Source: Flaveria trinervia (taxonomy: Eukaryota > Streptophyta > Magnoliopsida > Asterales > Asteraceae). Taken from it: a stretch of DNA of 64,000 nt. The position numbers and the translations under genes are program-made. This document shows positions 12,902-24,712 of this stretch, one piece after another (position 1 is the first letter of the stretch; each line of letters opens with the position of its first letter). Under the pieces are notes generated by a model, which saw only the letters and a program-made list of their open reading frames with translations, did not search any database and was not told the origin of the DNA. The DNA is taken from assembly GCA_025506515.1 (NCBI GenBank), contig JACCIX010000077.1, forward strand, positions 1-64,000. Reading direction: 5' to 3'.

Positions 12902-15055
12902 TTCAATTTCAAATTCAAAATGTTGCAGTGAAAGGAGATTAAAGCTTGGAGGACTAATATTGCCATCTTCGAATTCATATATAAATATGGGATTGTTAGA
13001 AGAAGAAAAACAAAGATGTTTATAGTTATAGTTTTATTTCACCTACATTAAAACTCTCACTCTCTTGACTCTCATTCTCTCAAGACTTTGATCATTGTTC
13101 TTCCCTAATGTTCGTTCATCTTCATATTTGTATTAGAGATAATATTGGCATCCGACGGTTGCATTTGTAGAAATCATATGGAATGATACGTTATCCATCG
13201 TGTCTTTTTGAGTAATTCTTATAGTATTCCATTGTAACATATCTAAAACTTTAATCACATCGCATCATCTATTGAGTTCGGTAATCATAAGACGAAGGGA
13301 TATTATCAACATTCATTGTATACAAATTGAAGACTCTTATGAAATTTTGTTCTCTTGGCAAATAAATTCAAGAGCAAGTTACACAGATGATGCATGTTTT
13401 GACTAAAGTCACAAGTTTATTGAACAATGACTAAAAAACATAATCAAAATCAAAAACCCTAAAGCTTTTACTTTCTCATCTTTAGTAATCAAATCTTGAT
13501 CAAACCACTGTTTCTAGTTAAGTCTAAATTTAATAGACAAGGACATTCAATCCAAAACGAAGGTTCGTCGAAGCTTCCTAGGCAAAATAATACAATATTG
13601 TACATGATCACTCTTTGTTGGTGACCATGTGGCATGCTTATAAGCCAATCATATCAAGGACCAAAACACTATATTTCGGTGCTTCTTTGTTATCACACAC
13701 AAGACCAAAAAAGGTCGATTCACCATAATGTGCCCACGTTGTACCACATTTTCTAAACCAAATAGTAGATGTAAGGCGTTTTTCACCATACAAAATTAAG
13801 TTGATTTAGGACCACCAAAGGAGTACTTGCTATCGATATTTATGAAGCTCAGCATCCGTCGCTAACTTGTGTTGGTACTGTGACATAACACGAAGGTTGG
13901 TAATTTCGAAACGAAGATATTTGGTTGTAAATTTTGTGATTGCTTTGCGATAGATATGTTTCGTTGCAGCACAAGTGATACGGCATGTGATGGAAAATAC
14001 TTACAACGATCTTAAAACGGTTGGAAATATTTTTTGCAATTGATGTTGCATTAAAACATATGTGTTGTATATTGGCGACAAATTTATGTTTGCGTAGAGC
14101 TCGAAAACATAACAATCTTTGTCAAACAGTCATATAAAGTCAATGGTAGGTAAACATTTTAAACACAATCAATATTAGTTAAACATAATCATACTTGCTA
14201 AAAACTAGAATTAAGCTCTATGTGTTGCGAGGGAGGGGGGGGGGGGGGGTAAAATCATGCATAATAACACCAATATTACACCACAATTAATAACTATCAA
14301 CACTGAAATAAATTGCGATGTGTTAATACAAAAAAATAAAACCAAAGGTAACACATATAAAAATATAATTAAGTCAATTTAATGGTCACACATTGCGACG
14401 AACCTATTAAAGGGGAAAAATAGACGTAAAAACGAAAAACTACGCGTACATTATGTTGTGTTAACTCACAAAATTTAAAATGAAACATAAAGCGAAACAT
14501 AAACTTGGTGAATTGCACACGCATTTTTGTGTTGTGTTAATTTGCAAAACCTAAAACAAACGTAAGATGAAAATTTGCAAAATATAAAAAGTATAGGAGA
14601 GCAAAGTTAAAAGTATAAAGTTTGGTTAGATTAAATTGCAAAAGATAAAAAGTTTTAGTTTTAAAGTAAAAGTAATTAAAATTTGGAAGTTTACTTTGCA
14701 ACCATGAAAACCTATGAGTTGAAAGTTGAAAGTATAAAGTTTGATTAGATTAAAGCAAAAGATAAAATTTTACAAATTCTTTTGAAAACACCTCTATACA
14801 TAAAATACAACGTCATTATATATAAAAAAGTTGATAATTAATAGAATATAAATAACATGTCACTATTAAAAGAATCAACAAAATCAAATAACCATAACTG
14901 CTTAATATAGTATTAAAACCTTATATTAATCCTAATGAAATTGACACGTATTACAAAAATCGAATAAAAACATTATTTAAATAAATTCTTAATCCTGGTA
15001 GGATAAAATAAATTCCAAAAGTTAAATTGAATATGTCATGTTTATATATAGTTAA
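12902..15055. other. AT-rich non-coding stretch with a 15-G run
   Basis: No gene is seen. A run of 15 consecutive G occurs at 14235-14249, just after GGGA. The 88-codon minus-strand ORF at 13849-14115 has no recognisable motif. From about 14390 on, sentence-like A-rich DNA of the kind common in Asteraceae-type Helitrons leads into the Helitron end at 15056, but I cannot fix a boundary. Confidence 0.45.
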
Positions 15056-16090
15056 CTAGGTTAGTATCTCGTGTATTACACGAGTTGAATAAATAAAATA
15101 ATAACTAATTAGTAATAAAAATTTATAAATTATAAAACATGTTTGAAGATAAAATATGATTATAATTGCATATGAATAACTATTTCAAGTAAATACACAA
15201 TAGATAGGTTATAGATAGATAGATATATAGATAAATATATATTTTAGAAACTTATTTATTAAATGGATTATAGTTCATAATAAACATGAAAAGTTACAAT
15301 ACGATATTTTAATATAAGATGTGTATAAAATTATATATACGTACTTGTTCAAAAGATAAAACAATAATATTACTTTTAACTCTCTTATCTAAATAGTTTT
15401 ATTTTTAAATATTTGTTTTAAGATTTTCATATAAAAATTTATTGTTTATAAAAATCTTGTTTATTAAAAACTTAAGTTTCTAATTATTTTGGTTGTTTTA
15501 ATAAAACTACTTTTAAAAAATTCCATATTTTTATATTATTTTAAAAAATATTGATTTAAAATATTTTGTTTCAAAAGGTTCAATGTTTTAGAAAAGATAT
15601 GAATTATAATTTTCTTAATAAAATTTATTTTAAGAAACATAGTTTGATTTTAAAAAAATATAGATGAAAGAGAAAAATATATCAATTAACCACATTAACT
15701 TTTATGAAAAGAGATAAATTATTTAAGTGTTTAAATTACTTTAATACCTTTGAGAGGGAAAATAAAATGGAATGTTTAGAAGAATGATAAGTGTTAAAAT
15801 GATGGTTTAAAAAGATGACAAGCGGTTAAAAAAACCTTCTTCTATAGTATTTATAACTTATAGATTATAGAAGTTTGATTTTAAAAAAATATAAATGAAA
15901 GAGAAAAATGTATCAATTAACCAAATTAACTTTTATAAAAAGAAAGAAATTGTTTAAGTCTTTAAAGTACTTTAATACTCTTTGGGAGGGAAAATAAAAT
16001 GAGAATGTTTAAAAGAATAACAAGTGTTAAAAAGATAGTTTAAAAAGATAACAAGTGATTAAGATATGGTCTAGTATCTCTTAACTTTAG
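15056..16090 (-). mobile_element. Non-autonomous Helitron with a duplicated 5' region
   Basis: On the minus strand the 3' end is clear: a perfect 7-bp stem with 3-nt loop (CTCGTGT-AAT-ACACGAG, 15084-15068), an 8-nt spacer, CTAG (15059-15056), then T. The 5' part (higher coordinates) holds two tandem copies of a unit of about 231 bp (15641-15871 and 15872 to about 16080), each with the AACC(A/G)CTTGT(C/T)ATC-like start seen in plant Helitron 5' ends. It has no Rep/helicase coding, so it would depend on an autonomous Helitron. The 5' boundary is uncertain by about 30 bp. Confidence 0.6.
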
Positions 16091-17111
16091 GTCTGCATCA
16101 TATCATTTACTTTATATCTTTTCACCTACTTGGTCTCAAGAAAATGGAGTAACCCTTTTAACTCCACCCTAACTTAAAAAAACTTATCCACGCCCATTTA
16201 CAAGTTAATGGGAAGATTTAAACACCTCATAACATTGACAGAGGGGTGGTGTGCAATGCCTTTAACGCCTCCACGTCAGATAACACCCCTAGGCTGTTTG
16301 GGTATACCACATAGCCCAAGGGTTGTAGAGTGAGCTAGCTAGTACTAACAATGATAACAATGGATAATGGATAATGGTGATAACAATAGCAATGGATAGG
16401 GGAAAAGCACGTTCAACATGATCATTCACATGCCTTATATATACAGGCAAATTTTATTGAATGTCAAAACAGAATACGAATAATGAATATGAATATAACC
16501 GATATGAAACAAAGATAGAGTCAAAAAAGTCATATAGTATAAGAAGCATCACTATTGAGAAGAGAACAAAACAAATGTGTAGCATGTCCACCCAAATATA
16601 TAAACAAAAATATGAGATAATTAATATGCGGCAAATACTACCATCCACCAAATAGATATTAACCCAGGACATGCATATCCATATACATATTTTTAATCGA
16701 TGGAAAAATTAATATATAGTCTAGACATGCCTTGGTCTAGCCACACCAATATTAATGGTACAATAGTCTTCATAATTATTTTACAAAAATCCACCAACAA
16801 ATCATCATACGTACAACGATCATAGGAAACACAACCAAACCTAGTTTATGGATTACAACATTTATATCGCACTCTTGAATACAAATGATGAATAAATGAA
16901 AGAGATCGAAGATGCTATTTCTAATTGTATTCACACCACGGATGAGCATAGAACATCAATCTCATGCTCGCAAACTATTATCCCATCCGTACCCTCATCT
17001 TGTGAGCCTCAATCTCTTTCTTCATTCATCCCTCCAATATACTTTTAAGTGTTGCTGTTCTTAGAGAGAAAATGCAATACCAACACAAACGATGTGTAAA
17101 AAATAGGAGAC
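16091..17111. other. Non-coding stretch
   Basis: No gene is visible. The overlapping 64- and 72-codon ORFs on opposite strands at 16454-16672 have no motif and face each other, so they are chance ORFs. A short ATGG/ATAAC-rich simple repeat lies near 16348-16400. Confidence 0.5.
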
Positions 17112-17114
17112 TAA

Positions 17115-18018
17115 GGTGATGTTTGTTTTTTCTGTAGGAAAACGTCTGCAGTCTGTGGATCATATCTACAGATATCTGTAGCAGAAGAGGTGAACCAAAC
17201 GTCTGCAGTCTGCAAGAAAAATACTGTTTGTTTTTAACATATGCACAATGGTAAAAAAATATTATGTAATTAAATTAAACCTATTTTTAAACCTATTAAA
17301 TTAAATCTATTTCTTTAACACTTGTTTCATTGGACTTGTACCACACACACACACATCCATACGTACATACAACATATATACGCATCCATACGTACAAGCA
17401 ACCGGCAGGTGAGGTGTGGGGACGGGGGTCGGCGGGTGCAGGTAGGGGGAGGGGGGAGACAGGCGTAGGTAGGGGAGGTGGAGGCGGCCGGCGGGCGAGG
17501 TGGGAAGGGGGCCAGAGCAGGTGGGGGAGGGGGAGGCGAGGGCGGCGGTGGTCCGGCCGGTGGGGGGCGATGGGGCGGCGGTGGTCCGGCAGGTGGGGGC
17601 GGTGGGGTGACGGTGGTTCGACCGGTGGGGGCGGTGGGGTGGTGGGGTGGTGGTGGTCCGGTGGGGGAGGTGGGGCGGCGGTGGTTCGGCCGGTGGGGCG
17701 GCGGTGGTTCGGCCGGTGGGGGCGGTGGGGCGGCGGTGGTCCGGCCGGTGGGGGAGGTGGAGCGGCGGTGGTCCGGTCGGTGGGGGAGGTGGGGCGGCGG
17801 TGGTCCGTCGGTGGGAGAGGTGGGGGAAGGTGAGAAGAAGTTAAAAGATCTCAGAAGTTATAGGTTCACATCTTTTCTATACAAAACTCAAAAAAACATT
17901 TTTTTAATAAAACTTCTTCCAAAAAACAAATTGTTTGTGAACTCAAAACCTTTTCACGGGTCTACGTACACGAAGATAAAAAGATGAGAAAGATGTTTGG
18001 TAAAAAACAAACACCACC
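17115..18018. mobile_element. PIF/Harbinger-like non-autonomous element (Tourist type)
   Basis: The termini form 17-bp inverted repeats with one mismatch: GGTGATGTTTGTTTTTT at 17115-17131 and the complement of GGTGGTGTTTGTTTTTT at 18002-18018. They are flanked by the 3-bp duplication TAA (17112-17114 and 18019-18021). A TWA target duplication with TIRs starting GG is characteristic of PIF/Harbinger and Tourist MITEs. No transposase is encoded. The centre holds a GC-rich minisatellite and a CA/TACG-rich simple repeat (about 17341-17400). Confidence 0.75.
17402..17835 (+). repeat. GC-rich G-run minisatellite inside the Harbinger-like element
   Basis: About 430 bp of imperfect tandem units of roughly 24-36 bp are built from GGTGGGGGCGGTGGGG and GCGGTGGTCCGGCCGG blocks. 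It is strikingly GC-rich against AT-rich surroundings. Open frames in all three + frames give Gly/Arg/Val/Trp repeats and are not real proteins. Repeated GGGG runs on the + strand could fold into G-quadruplexes. Confidence 0.8.
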
Positions 18019-18021
18019 TAA

Positions 18022-18849
18022 TTATCCTTTTGGTGTTCTTAATCTTTATGCATGAAAGTAGTCTAAAGCAAATAATGAGAGAGAGAGAGAGCAAAGCTCC
18101 TGTTAAAATATGTCACACTAAGTCCACCAATCACCTTTCAAGCATTCTTGCGAAACAACAAAAAGGAAACGCGTGCAACTATGTGTACATATTTTTCTCT
18201 CTTTTTTTGTCTAAATAATATAAACTTATTGCATTTATTGACGGTCTATATATGTTTCTTATATGTTTACAAATAGTGTTTCTTTCAAAGAAACAAGAAA
18301 TGTATCTAACTAAATAATTAAGTGTAAAATTTCATAATAATTCTTACAGACCCGGACGGAAAATAAACGATCCAACGAACATTAACAAAACCTTAAAGAA
18401 CATAAATGAACACAAACTCTAGAACAATAAACCAAAATTCCACACCAAAGATAATGAACAATCAATTCAATATATATCGAAAGAAATCAACATATGAAAC
18501 CAATCTTATTCAATTATGAATTCTGATACAAAGATGAACAAGAAGAACTAGAAGCTTGACTTAGTAAGTCAAAGTTTTGTAATTAACTCTAACAATGATT
18601 AACGAACTATTAATACACCAAAAATATACTATTAACAGTCCTTTAAGAATATAAGATGTACATAAATGGTCCTTGTACTATCTTTTTCACACAAACAAAC
18701 ACAATTAATGTTCATAAACATTAACAAATATGAACAAATGTTCGTCAAACTTTAACACAAACTTAACATAGTTATCCATACATATTTGACAGAATATAAC
18801 TGACACAAATTATAAGATGTTATCCATACATATGTACATATTTGACGGT
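18022..18849. other. AT-rich non-coding stretch
   Basis: No gene is seen. It contains a GA microsatellite (about 18080-18094) and a small local duplication of GTTATCCATACATAT (about 18770 and 18819). It borders the truncated integrase end of Gypsy element F. Confidence 0.5.
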
Positions 18850-18859
18850 CCCTAACTCT

Positions 18860-19696
18860 TTATGGCTAATATCACCCCAACAACGGGTGTTCTACATCTC
18901 CTGTCGTATAACATATTGTAAGGAGGCATACCAATGCTTGCATGATAGCTATTGTTATACGAGAATTGAGCTAACGGTAAATGGTCATCCTAACTTCCTC
19001 CGAAATCAATGACGCATGCCCGTAGCATATCCTCCAGTGTCTGAATCATCCTTCTGATTGACCATCCGTCTAAGGATGATAAGCCGTGCTAATATGTAAC
19101 CTCGTCCCCATTGCATCGTGGAATTTCTTCCAGAATTTAGATGTAAACGGGTGTCACGATCAGAAACAATAGAAACCGGCACACCATGACGAGTCACAAT
19201 CTCATTGATGAATAGATCCGCCAACCTCTCGAATGAATATGTCTCGTGGTTCGGTAGGAAGTGAGCACTCTTTGTCAAACGATCAACTATCACCCATATA
19301 GCATTGTACCCTCGCGTGGTGCGCGGTAGCTTCATAATAAAGTCCATGGTGATATGCTCCCACTTCCACTCCGGTATATCCAACGGTTGGATCTTTCCGT
19401 ATGGCTTCTGATGCTCCGCCTTCACCTGCAAGCAAGTAAGGCACTTACTCACGTACTCCACTATGTCGCACTTCATACCCGCCACCAATAATCTTTCTTC
19501 ATGTCTTGATACATCTTTGTAGGACTGGGATGAATGGAGTACCGAGTCTTATGAGCTTCATCCATAATCTTCCCACGTAGATCCCCAAAACGAGGAATCC
19601 AATCCGCCCGAATCGGGTCCTAACACCGAGTGTGTTTTCACCCAATTCCATAACCAGGCCTCTCATTCTTTCAGAGTTAAGATGATCTTCTTTCAA
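18860..19696 (-). pseudogene. Gypsy integrase, decayed and truncated (element F)
   Basis: 19488-19006 encodes the zinc-binding end (CLTCLQVK) and the first part of the catalytic core, with MDFIMKLP and VSDRDTR carrying the first two acidic residues of the DDE triad. The frame is then lost. Out of frame, 18960-18870 still spells a NNSYHASI-type stretch that follows the third catalytic residue in this family. The N-terminal zinc-finger region (19696-19499) is in another frame. The C-terminal part and any chromodomain are missing. Confidence 0.7.
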
Positions 19697-19879
19697 CGCC
19701 TCATCTTGAAACTCCTTGAATTACTTCATCACCTCAGAGGTCATGATCAACTGATAAGCCTTCACCCGAATCGGCTCAGGTCTCTCCTTTTGGCTAAGGG
19801 CATCCGCCACCACGTTGGCTTTGCCCGGATGGTAATGGTTCTCGCAATCATAATCCTTTATGAGCTCCAACCATCTCCT

Positions 19880-20830
19880 CTACCTCATGTTCAAATCTTT
19901 CTGCTCGAAGAAGTACTTCAAGCTCTTGTGGTCAGTGAATATGGTGCACTTCGTCCCGTAAAGGTAGTGCCTCCAAATTTTTAGCGCAAAGACCATGACT
20001 GTTAGCTTCAAGTCATGTGTAGGATAATTAACCTCATGAACTTTCAGTTGTCGGGATGCATAGGCTATAACCTTTCCTCTTTGCATCAACACACATCCCA
20101 ACCCTGAGTAGGAAGCATCTGAATAAACCACCAATCTTCGCTTCTATCGGGTAACGACAAGATAGGAGCTTGAGTCAACCTCGCCTTTAACTCCTCAAAC
20201 GCCTTCTCTTGAGCTTGACCCCACACAAACTTTACATCCTTTCGGGTCAACTTGGTTAGTGGAGAAGCGATCTTAGAGAAGTCTTGAATGAATCTTTTGT
20301 AATAGCCCGCCAAACCCAAGAAACTACGAATCTCGGATGGCGTCTTTGGAGACTTCCATTGCATCACCGCCTCCACCTTTTCTGAGTTTAACATAATCCC
20401 CTTAGGATTCACCACGTGACCCAAGAACTGAACGTCGCGTAGCCAGAATGCGCACTTGGAGAACTTGACATACAACTTCTCCCTTCTCAACATCTCCAAC
20501 ACCTCTCCAATGTGACCGACATGCTCATTCTTGCTCTTCGAGTAAATCAGGATATCATCAATAAACACAATCACTAATTTATCTAACATCGGCCGACACA
20601 CTCGATTCATTAAGTCCATAAAAGCAGCTGGAGCATTGGTCAAACCAAAAGACATAACGCGAAACTCGTAGTGTCCATAACGCGTGCGAAAAGTTGTTTT
20701 AGGAACATCTTGTTTATTAACCTTCAGCTGATGGTAGCCAGATCGAAGGTCTATCCTCGAGAACCAACTGGCACCTTGGATCTGATCAATCAAATCATCA
20801 ATTCTTGGTAACGGGTACCAGATTGAAGGG
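19880..20830 (-). pseudogene. Gypsy reverse transcriptase and RNase H (element F)
   Basis: The frame opens at YPLPRIDDL and runs through [25 protein letters not shown] and [10 protein letters not shown]. The last is the RT catalytic motif, with both aspartates intact. It continues into the thumb ([12 protein letters not shown]). RNase H follows in a different frame (20134-19880: [19 protein letters not shown]). The N-terminal third of RT is absent because an in-frame deletion joins protease to RT near 20815-20860. Confidence 0.8.
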
Positions 20831-22222
20831 CGTATCTGTATTCTTACTACTAACATGCATTTAGCACAGAAAGCAGCAGAAATAAAACTTTTACTAGCAC
20901 CAGAATCAAATAACACAGAGGCTAACGTTTGGTTTGCTAGAAACGTACCTGACACAATATTGGGGTCCATCCTAGCCTCCTCCTGCGTTATCGTGAACGC
21001 TCTAGCACACGCCCTCTGCCCTTCAGTCCCGGTCGTCTTCTTCCCTACACCGGAAGTTTTAGCCCTCAGCATCATACACACCCTGCTCATGTGACCTTTC
21101 TCGCCACTAGTATAACACCTCCTTACCCTACACTTCTTTGCCACATGTCCGGTCCTCCCACATCGGAAACAGACATTGGATCCCGCTCTGCATTCTCGGT
21201 GTGCTCTTGTCCACACTTAACACACCTCCTCAACCCCGCACCGGATGTGACCACACATCGGTCATCCACCGGTGCACCTTTGTTGCTTGGAGCAGCCCCG
21301 CCACGTCCAAATCGCTTCCCGTTCTAATTCCGGTCACCACCACTCTTCTTGCTGGCTTCTGTCACTACCACCGTCCGCTCATCATATAACCTTCCCCCAA
21401 ATCAACCGCCGACCTAAATGTACTCGGCCGAGTGACGATCATATGCCTGCGAATATCCACTGGCAAAACCTGAATATACCTCTTGATCTTTCGTGAAAGA
21501 GGTGTCACCTGATTAGGCACCAGTAGTGCCATTTTATTGAATTGAGTGGTGTATTGCTGATGTGTCATTGTTCCCGCCTCCAGCTGCAAGAACTCCCTCT
21601 CCACCTTATCCATTTCCATATGAGGACAGAACTCCTCAATCACCATCTTCTTCAACTCTAGCCACCTCATTCTTCCTATCGCCCGACTACCCTTAGCTTG
21701 GACAATATTGTCCCACCAGCACAAAGCTGAGTTCACAAATGAGTGGGTGGTGTCAAGTACAACCTCCATCTCTCTCACCCACTGGTGAGCAGCAGTAGCA
21801 GTGCCATTACCATCGAAGGTTGGGGGCTTGCATCTTTGAAATGCCCCGTAGTTACAGCTTCGTGCCAACTCCTGCACGGGCTCTTCTTCTTCTTCCTCAT
21901 CATCAGAGAGAACCATCTCAGTCTCCGGTCGCTCCCGTCTTCCTGAGGACCTATTCCTATCCCTTCTTTCTCCTTCTCTTACAGCCTTAATCACTTCAGT
22001 TACCACAGACACTAAGATCGTCTGCATGACCTGATGCACCTCCTCCACAACAGCCTCCTTCACTGAGGCTCTCAAGTTAGCACTCTCGTCTCCGCCTTTT
22101 GGATGAGGGGTCTCGGGTTCTTCATGAACCACCTTTTCAGCTCTAGGCCTTCCTCTCGTGACCCGTGGTTCAGCACCATGACCTCCACCACGTGAAGCCT
22201 TTGATGATTTACCACCGGCCAT
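20830..22222 (-). pseudogene. Gypsy gag, zinc knuckles and protease start (element F)
   Basis: 22222-21365 encodes a 285-codon gag with the pattern GAFQRCKPPTFDGN and the tail leading to nucleocapsid. A short deletion seems to join EVVLDTT to HSFVNSALCWW. In the next frame (21216 on) are a CCHC knuckle ([14 protein letters not shown]) and a second in which one cysteine is replaced ([14 protein letters not shown]). Then comes the protease start, with DSGAS as the active-site motif. Protease is cut off about 15 residues after this. Confidence 0.75.
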
Positions 22223-23880
22223 CCTCTAAACACACTAGAAGATTTAAACACCAACACGGTCATTCAAAGCATAAGCTCAGTTTATGCCAAGTATAGTAAG
22301 TCGCTAATTACAGTGGCTAGTTGTGATTAGCCACTTACTTTACTCTCCATACCCCAAGCATACCTATCCTGACTACATCAGTATCTAAATCTACTAACAG
22401 CACAAAAACCACATAACATGCGCACATAATACGGTTAACATTAAGAAAATACCTAATGGCACGCAGCTACTCGGACTGGCATCCCTTCCCTTTCCATCCC
22501 ATTTTCAGTTTAGGCGCATGGAAATCCGAGGCGCATGAACACTTAGAAAATTTCAGCCTATTTCTAGGCGCATGAGTACTATTAGGGCGCATGAGGTTTT
22601 GGGTGCATAGGACACTTAGGCAGTTATTTTCAATTGGGCGCATGAGCCACTATTTAGGCGCATAACCAGCCCAGTTCTCACTTAAACATCATAATTCAGT
22701 CCCCAATCATTATCTACCATGTTCTAAGCTTAAATCTTACATCCTAAGCCTTAGAAACATAATCATAACGTCATTAAACACATACATAGCCCAAAATCGA
22801 ACCCCACCCATAAACATACACATACACACATACGGGTATAAAACCCAACTTTTATAAAAACGTATGTACATGCATTTCCACCCCCAAAGCAGTTTAAAAC
22901 AAGTAAAAAGGGGGTTCTAGAACTCACCTTAACAACCTGTTAGGTATGACTTCTTTAAAACCCGTTTGTAATTGAGTTCAGCCGCCTAGAAACCCACCAA
23001 AAAGCACACCCGAACACATACAAACACACATAAGCATATAACCAAGGCTAAGGCCAATTAAGAACATCTTAAAATCATAAATTCTTACCTTGAATTCGAC
23101 TCCCTACACTTGTTCTTCAAAAACCCGAGAGTTTTCAGCTCTCCTTTCTCTCTCTAAAGAAAAATCCGAATGATATGTGTGAAGAGAGAGTGATAGGCAG
23201 CCATGCCACCTTTATCATCAAATTTTAAAGATTTTGTCCTTTTGACACATTTAGTCCATCTACTTGGGCTTTATTTCCTTTCTTTATTTTCCTTTAATTT
23301 TATTCTTTCTTTACTAACTTTTAGAAAATAGTCAAGTGTTACATAAGACATCAAGGATGATTCTTGTGTGTATTAGGAAGCTTGTGACCACCAAAAAGCA
23401 CCTCAAAATCATTTGTAATCGGCTGGAAAAGTTCTCCCCTCGGATTGAAGTGGAATATTTTTAAATATCTTGAATTTTCCCAAAAATAGGAGGTTTGTTG
23501 AAAAACGGCGTATGATACGCCAATCCTGAGGGTATCATATGCCCACCCTTATTCTCAAATGCCCAGCTTTCTGTAATGTTCGTCAAATATGCCCACAAAT
23601 ACGTCGCCAATACACTGAGCGACATATGATACGCCTATACCCTATGTGTCATATGTTAGTTTAGGGTTTTTTGGGCCATTTTGTAACTTCATTTAATTAC
23701 ATCTTCAACCCTTGTAATTCCTTTTATTGCTTTTTTTCACCCTAAGTATACTTCCTTTAGCTCCAAATCCCTGTAAATCAAAACACACACAACTTGAACC
23801 TATTCCATAATAATCACAATATAACTTCACGTGTTTAGGTGAATTAACAATTGGATTATTGACACGTGATTAGCTGCCAA
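22223..23880 (-). repeat. Leader/LTR remains of element F with palindromic motifs
   Basis: No coding sequence is seen. Five or six copies of GGCGCATG(AG) lie at 22510-22665. Further on is the perfect 15-bp palindrome GGCGTATGATACGCC (23507-23521), with imperfect copies at 23530-23544 and 23621-23635. I found no tRNA-Met primer site and no second LTR, so the LTR boundaries are unknown. Confidence 0.35.
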
Positions 23881-24232
23881 GTTGTCACCTGGTGGAATGA
23901 GTTCTAATATATTTGGGACGAGGGCTATTCTACCTTAGAGAAGCCAACAGTGGACTTTCTCATTGTTTTGAAGATGTCAGGCTTAATCTTTTCCAGTTTA
24001 AAAGTATTACATTTTCCCCTTAACTGTGAGCCCAGTTTAAAGTTAAGAATATGTTGAACATATCTAGGGAACATATATTACTCTAAGGAGTCCAAGTTAG
24101 CAAGAAAGTTTGTATAGACAAAGTGTTAGTACTTGAACTTGACCCCTTAAATCATCACATGGAATATATAGGATAAGTCTTTAGGAATCTAGTCCTAACT
24201 TCCATGTTTGTTGGATAGAAATTGGATTACAA

Positions 24233-24502
24233 CATGGAGGAGATACTTCCATTGAGAGGAACCCTTAGCCTTCTTGAAGGTTTTGACAGAGCAGTCCCCT
24301 TCATAGACATCTACTGGAATGAGTTGTTGGCAATAGATTTTAGGAAGGACAACTTGCCTTCTTAATCATTCGGCCTTAGATGAAAGTTGATGTTAGCTGT
24401 AGTAATGAAAATTTACTTCCCCTGTACTGTGGTAGACAGTGCCTTGTTACCATCCAAGATGACATTTTGGCAGGTTATCCAGAACTCTACAAGCATGCTC
24501 AT
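24233..24502 (-). pseudogene. Relic of a SIRE-type accessory ORF
   Basis: The minus-strand frame from 24502 begins MSMLVEFWITC, then KALSTTVQGK, a stop, and IFITTANI...HLRPND. The order FW.., a short spacer, a GK.IxIT-like strand and an I..HLRxxD helix matches the N-terminal domain of the accessory ORFs in elements A-C (FWxN ... VITPAIIRQTLDLND in B). Stops interrupt it every 30-40 codons. The similarity is weak and was judged by eye. No flanking LTR was assigned. Confidence 0.4.
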
Positions 24503-24712
24503 ATTTACAAGATAATGCCTATATTTACATGTTTGTAGAATCCATATAGGGGTCAATACAATAGTTTTACAGTGTTAGGAGAGTTCGAACATTTAGCTGA
24601 TCAATTAAGGAACAGGCTTATGATGAAATAAAGAACACGAGTAAAGAACATAATATTTTTAAATGGTTATTTTTTAGAAAAATATAAAAGGTGAATATTT
24701 TATAAACATTAT

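Larger units (their letters stand above)
18850..22222 (-). mobile_element. Element F: truncated, internally deleted Ty3/gypsy retrotransposon
   Basis: On the minus strand, from 22222 downward, are gag, two zinc knuckles, the start of protease, RT, RNase H and integrase. It breaks off inside integrase near 18860. The order RT-RNase H-integrase defines Ty3/gypsy. Internal deletion, frameshifts and 3' truncation mean that it cannot move by itself. No pair of LTRs could be matched; the region 22223 to about 23880 probably contains its leader and LTR remains. Confidence 0.75.

Noticed and set aside
13849..14115. 88-codon minus ORF with several Cys and His
   Set aside because: Cys/His spacing fits no zinc-finger pattern and there is no supporting context.
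17330..17987. Long overlapping + strand ORFs (167 and 169 codons), Gly/Arg/Trp/Val-rich
   Set aside because: They are translations of a GC-rich minisatellite that stays open in several frames; no domain and no codon structure.
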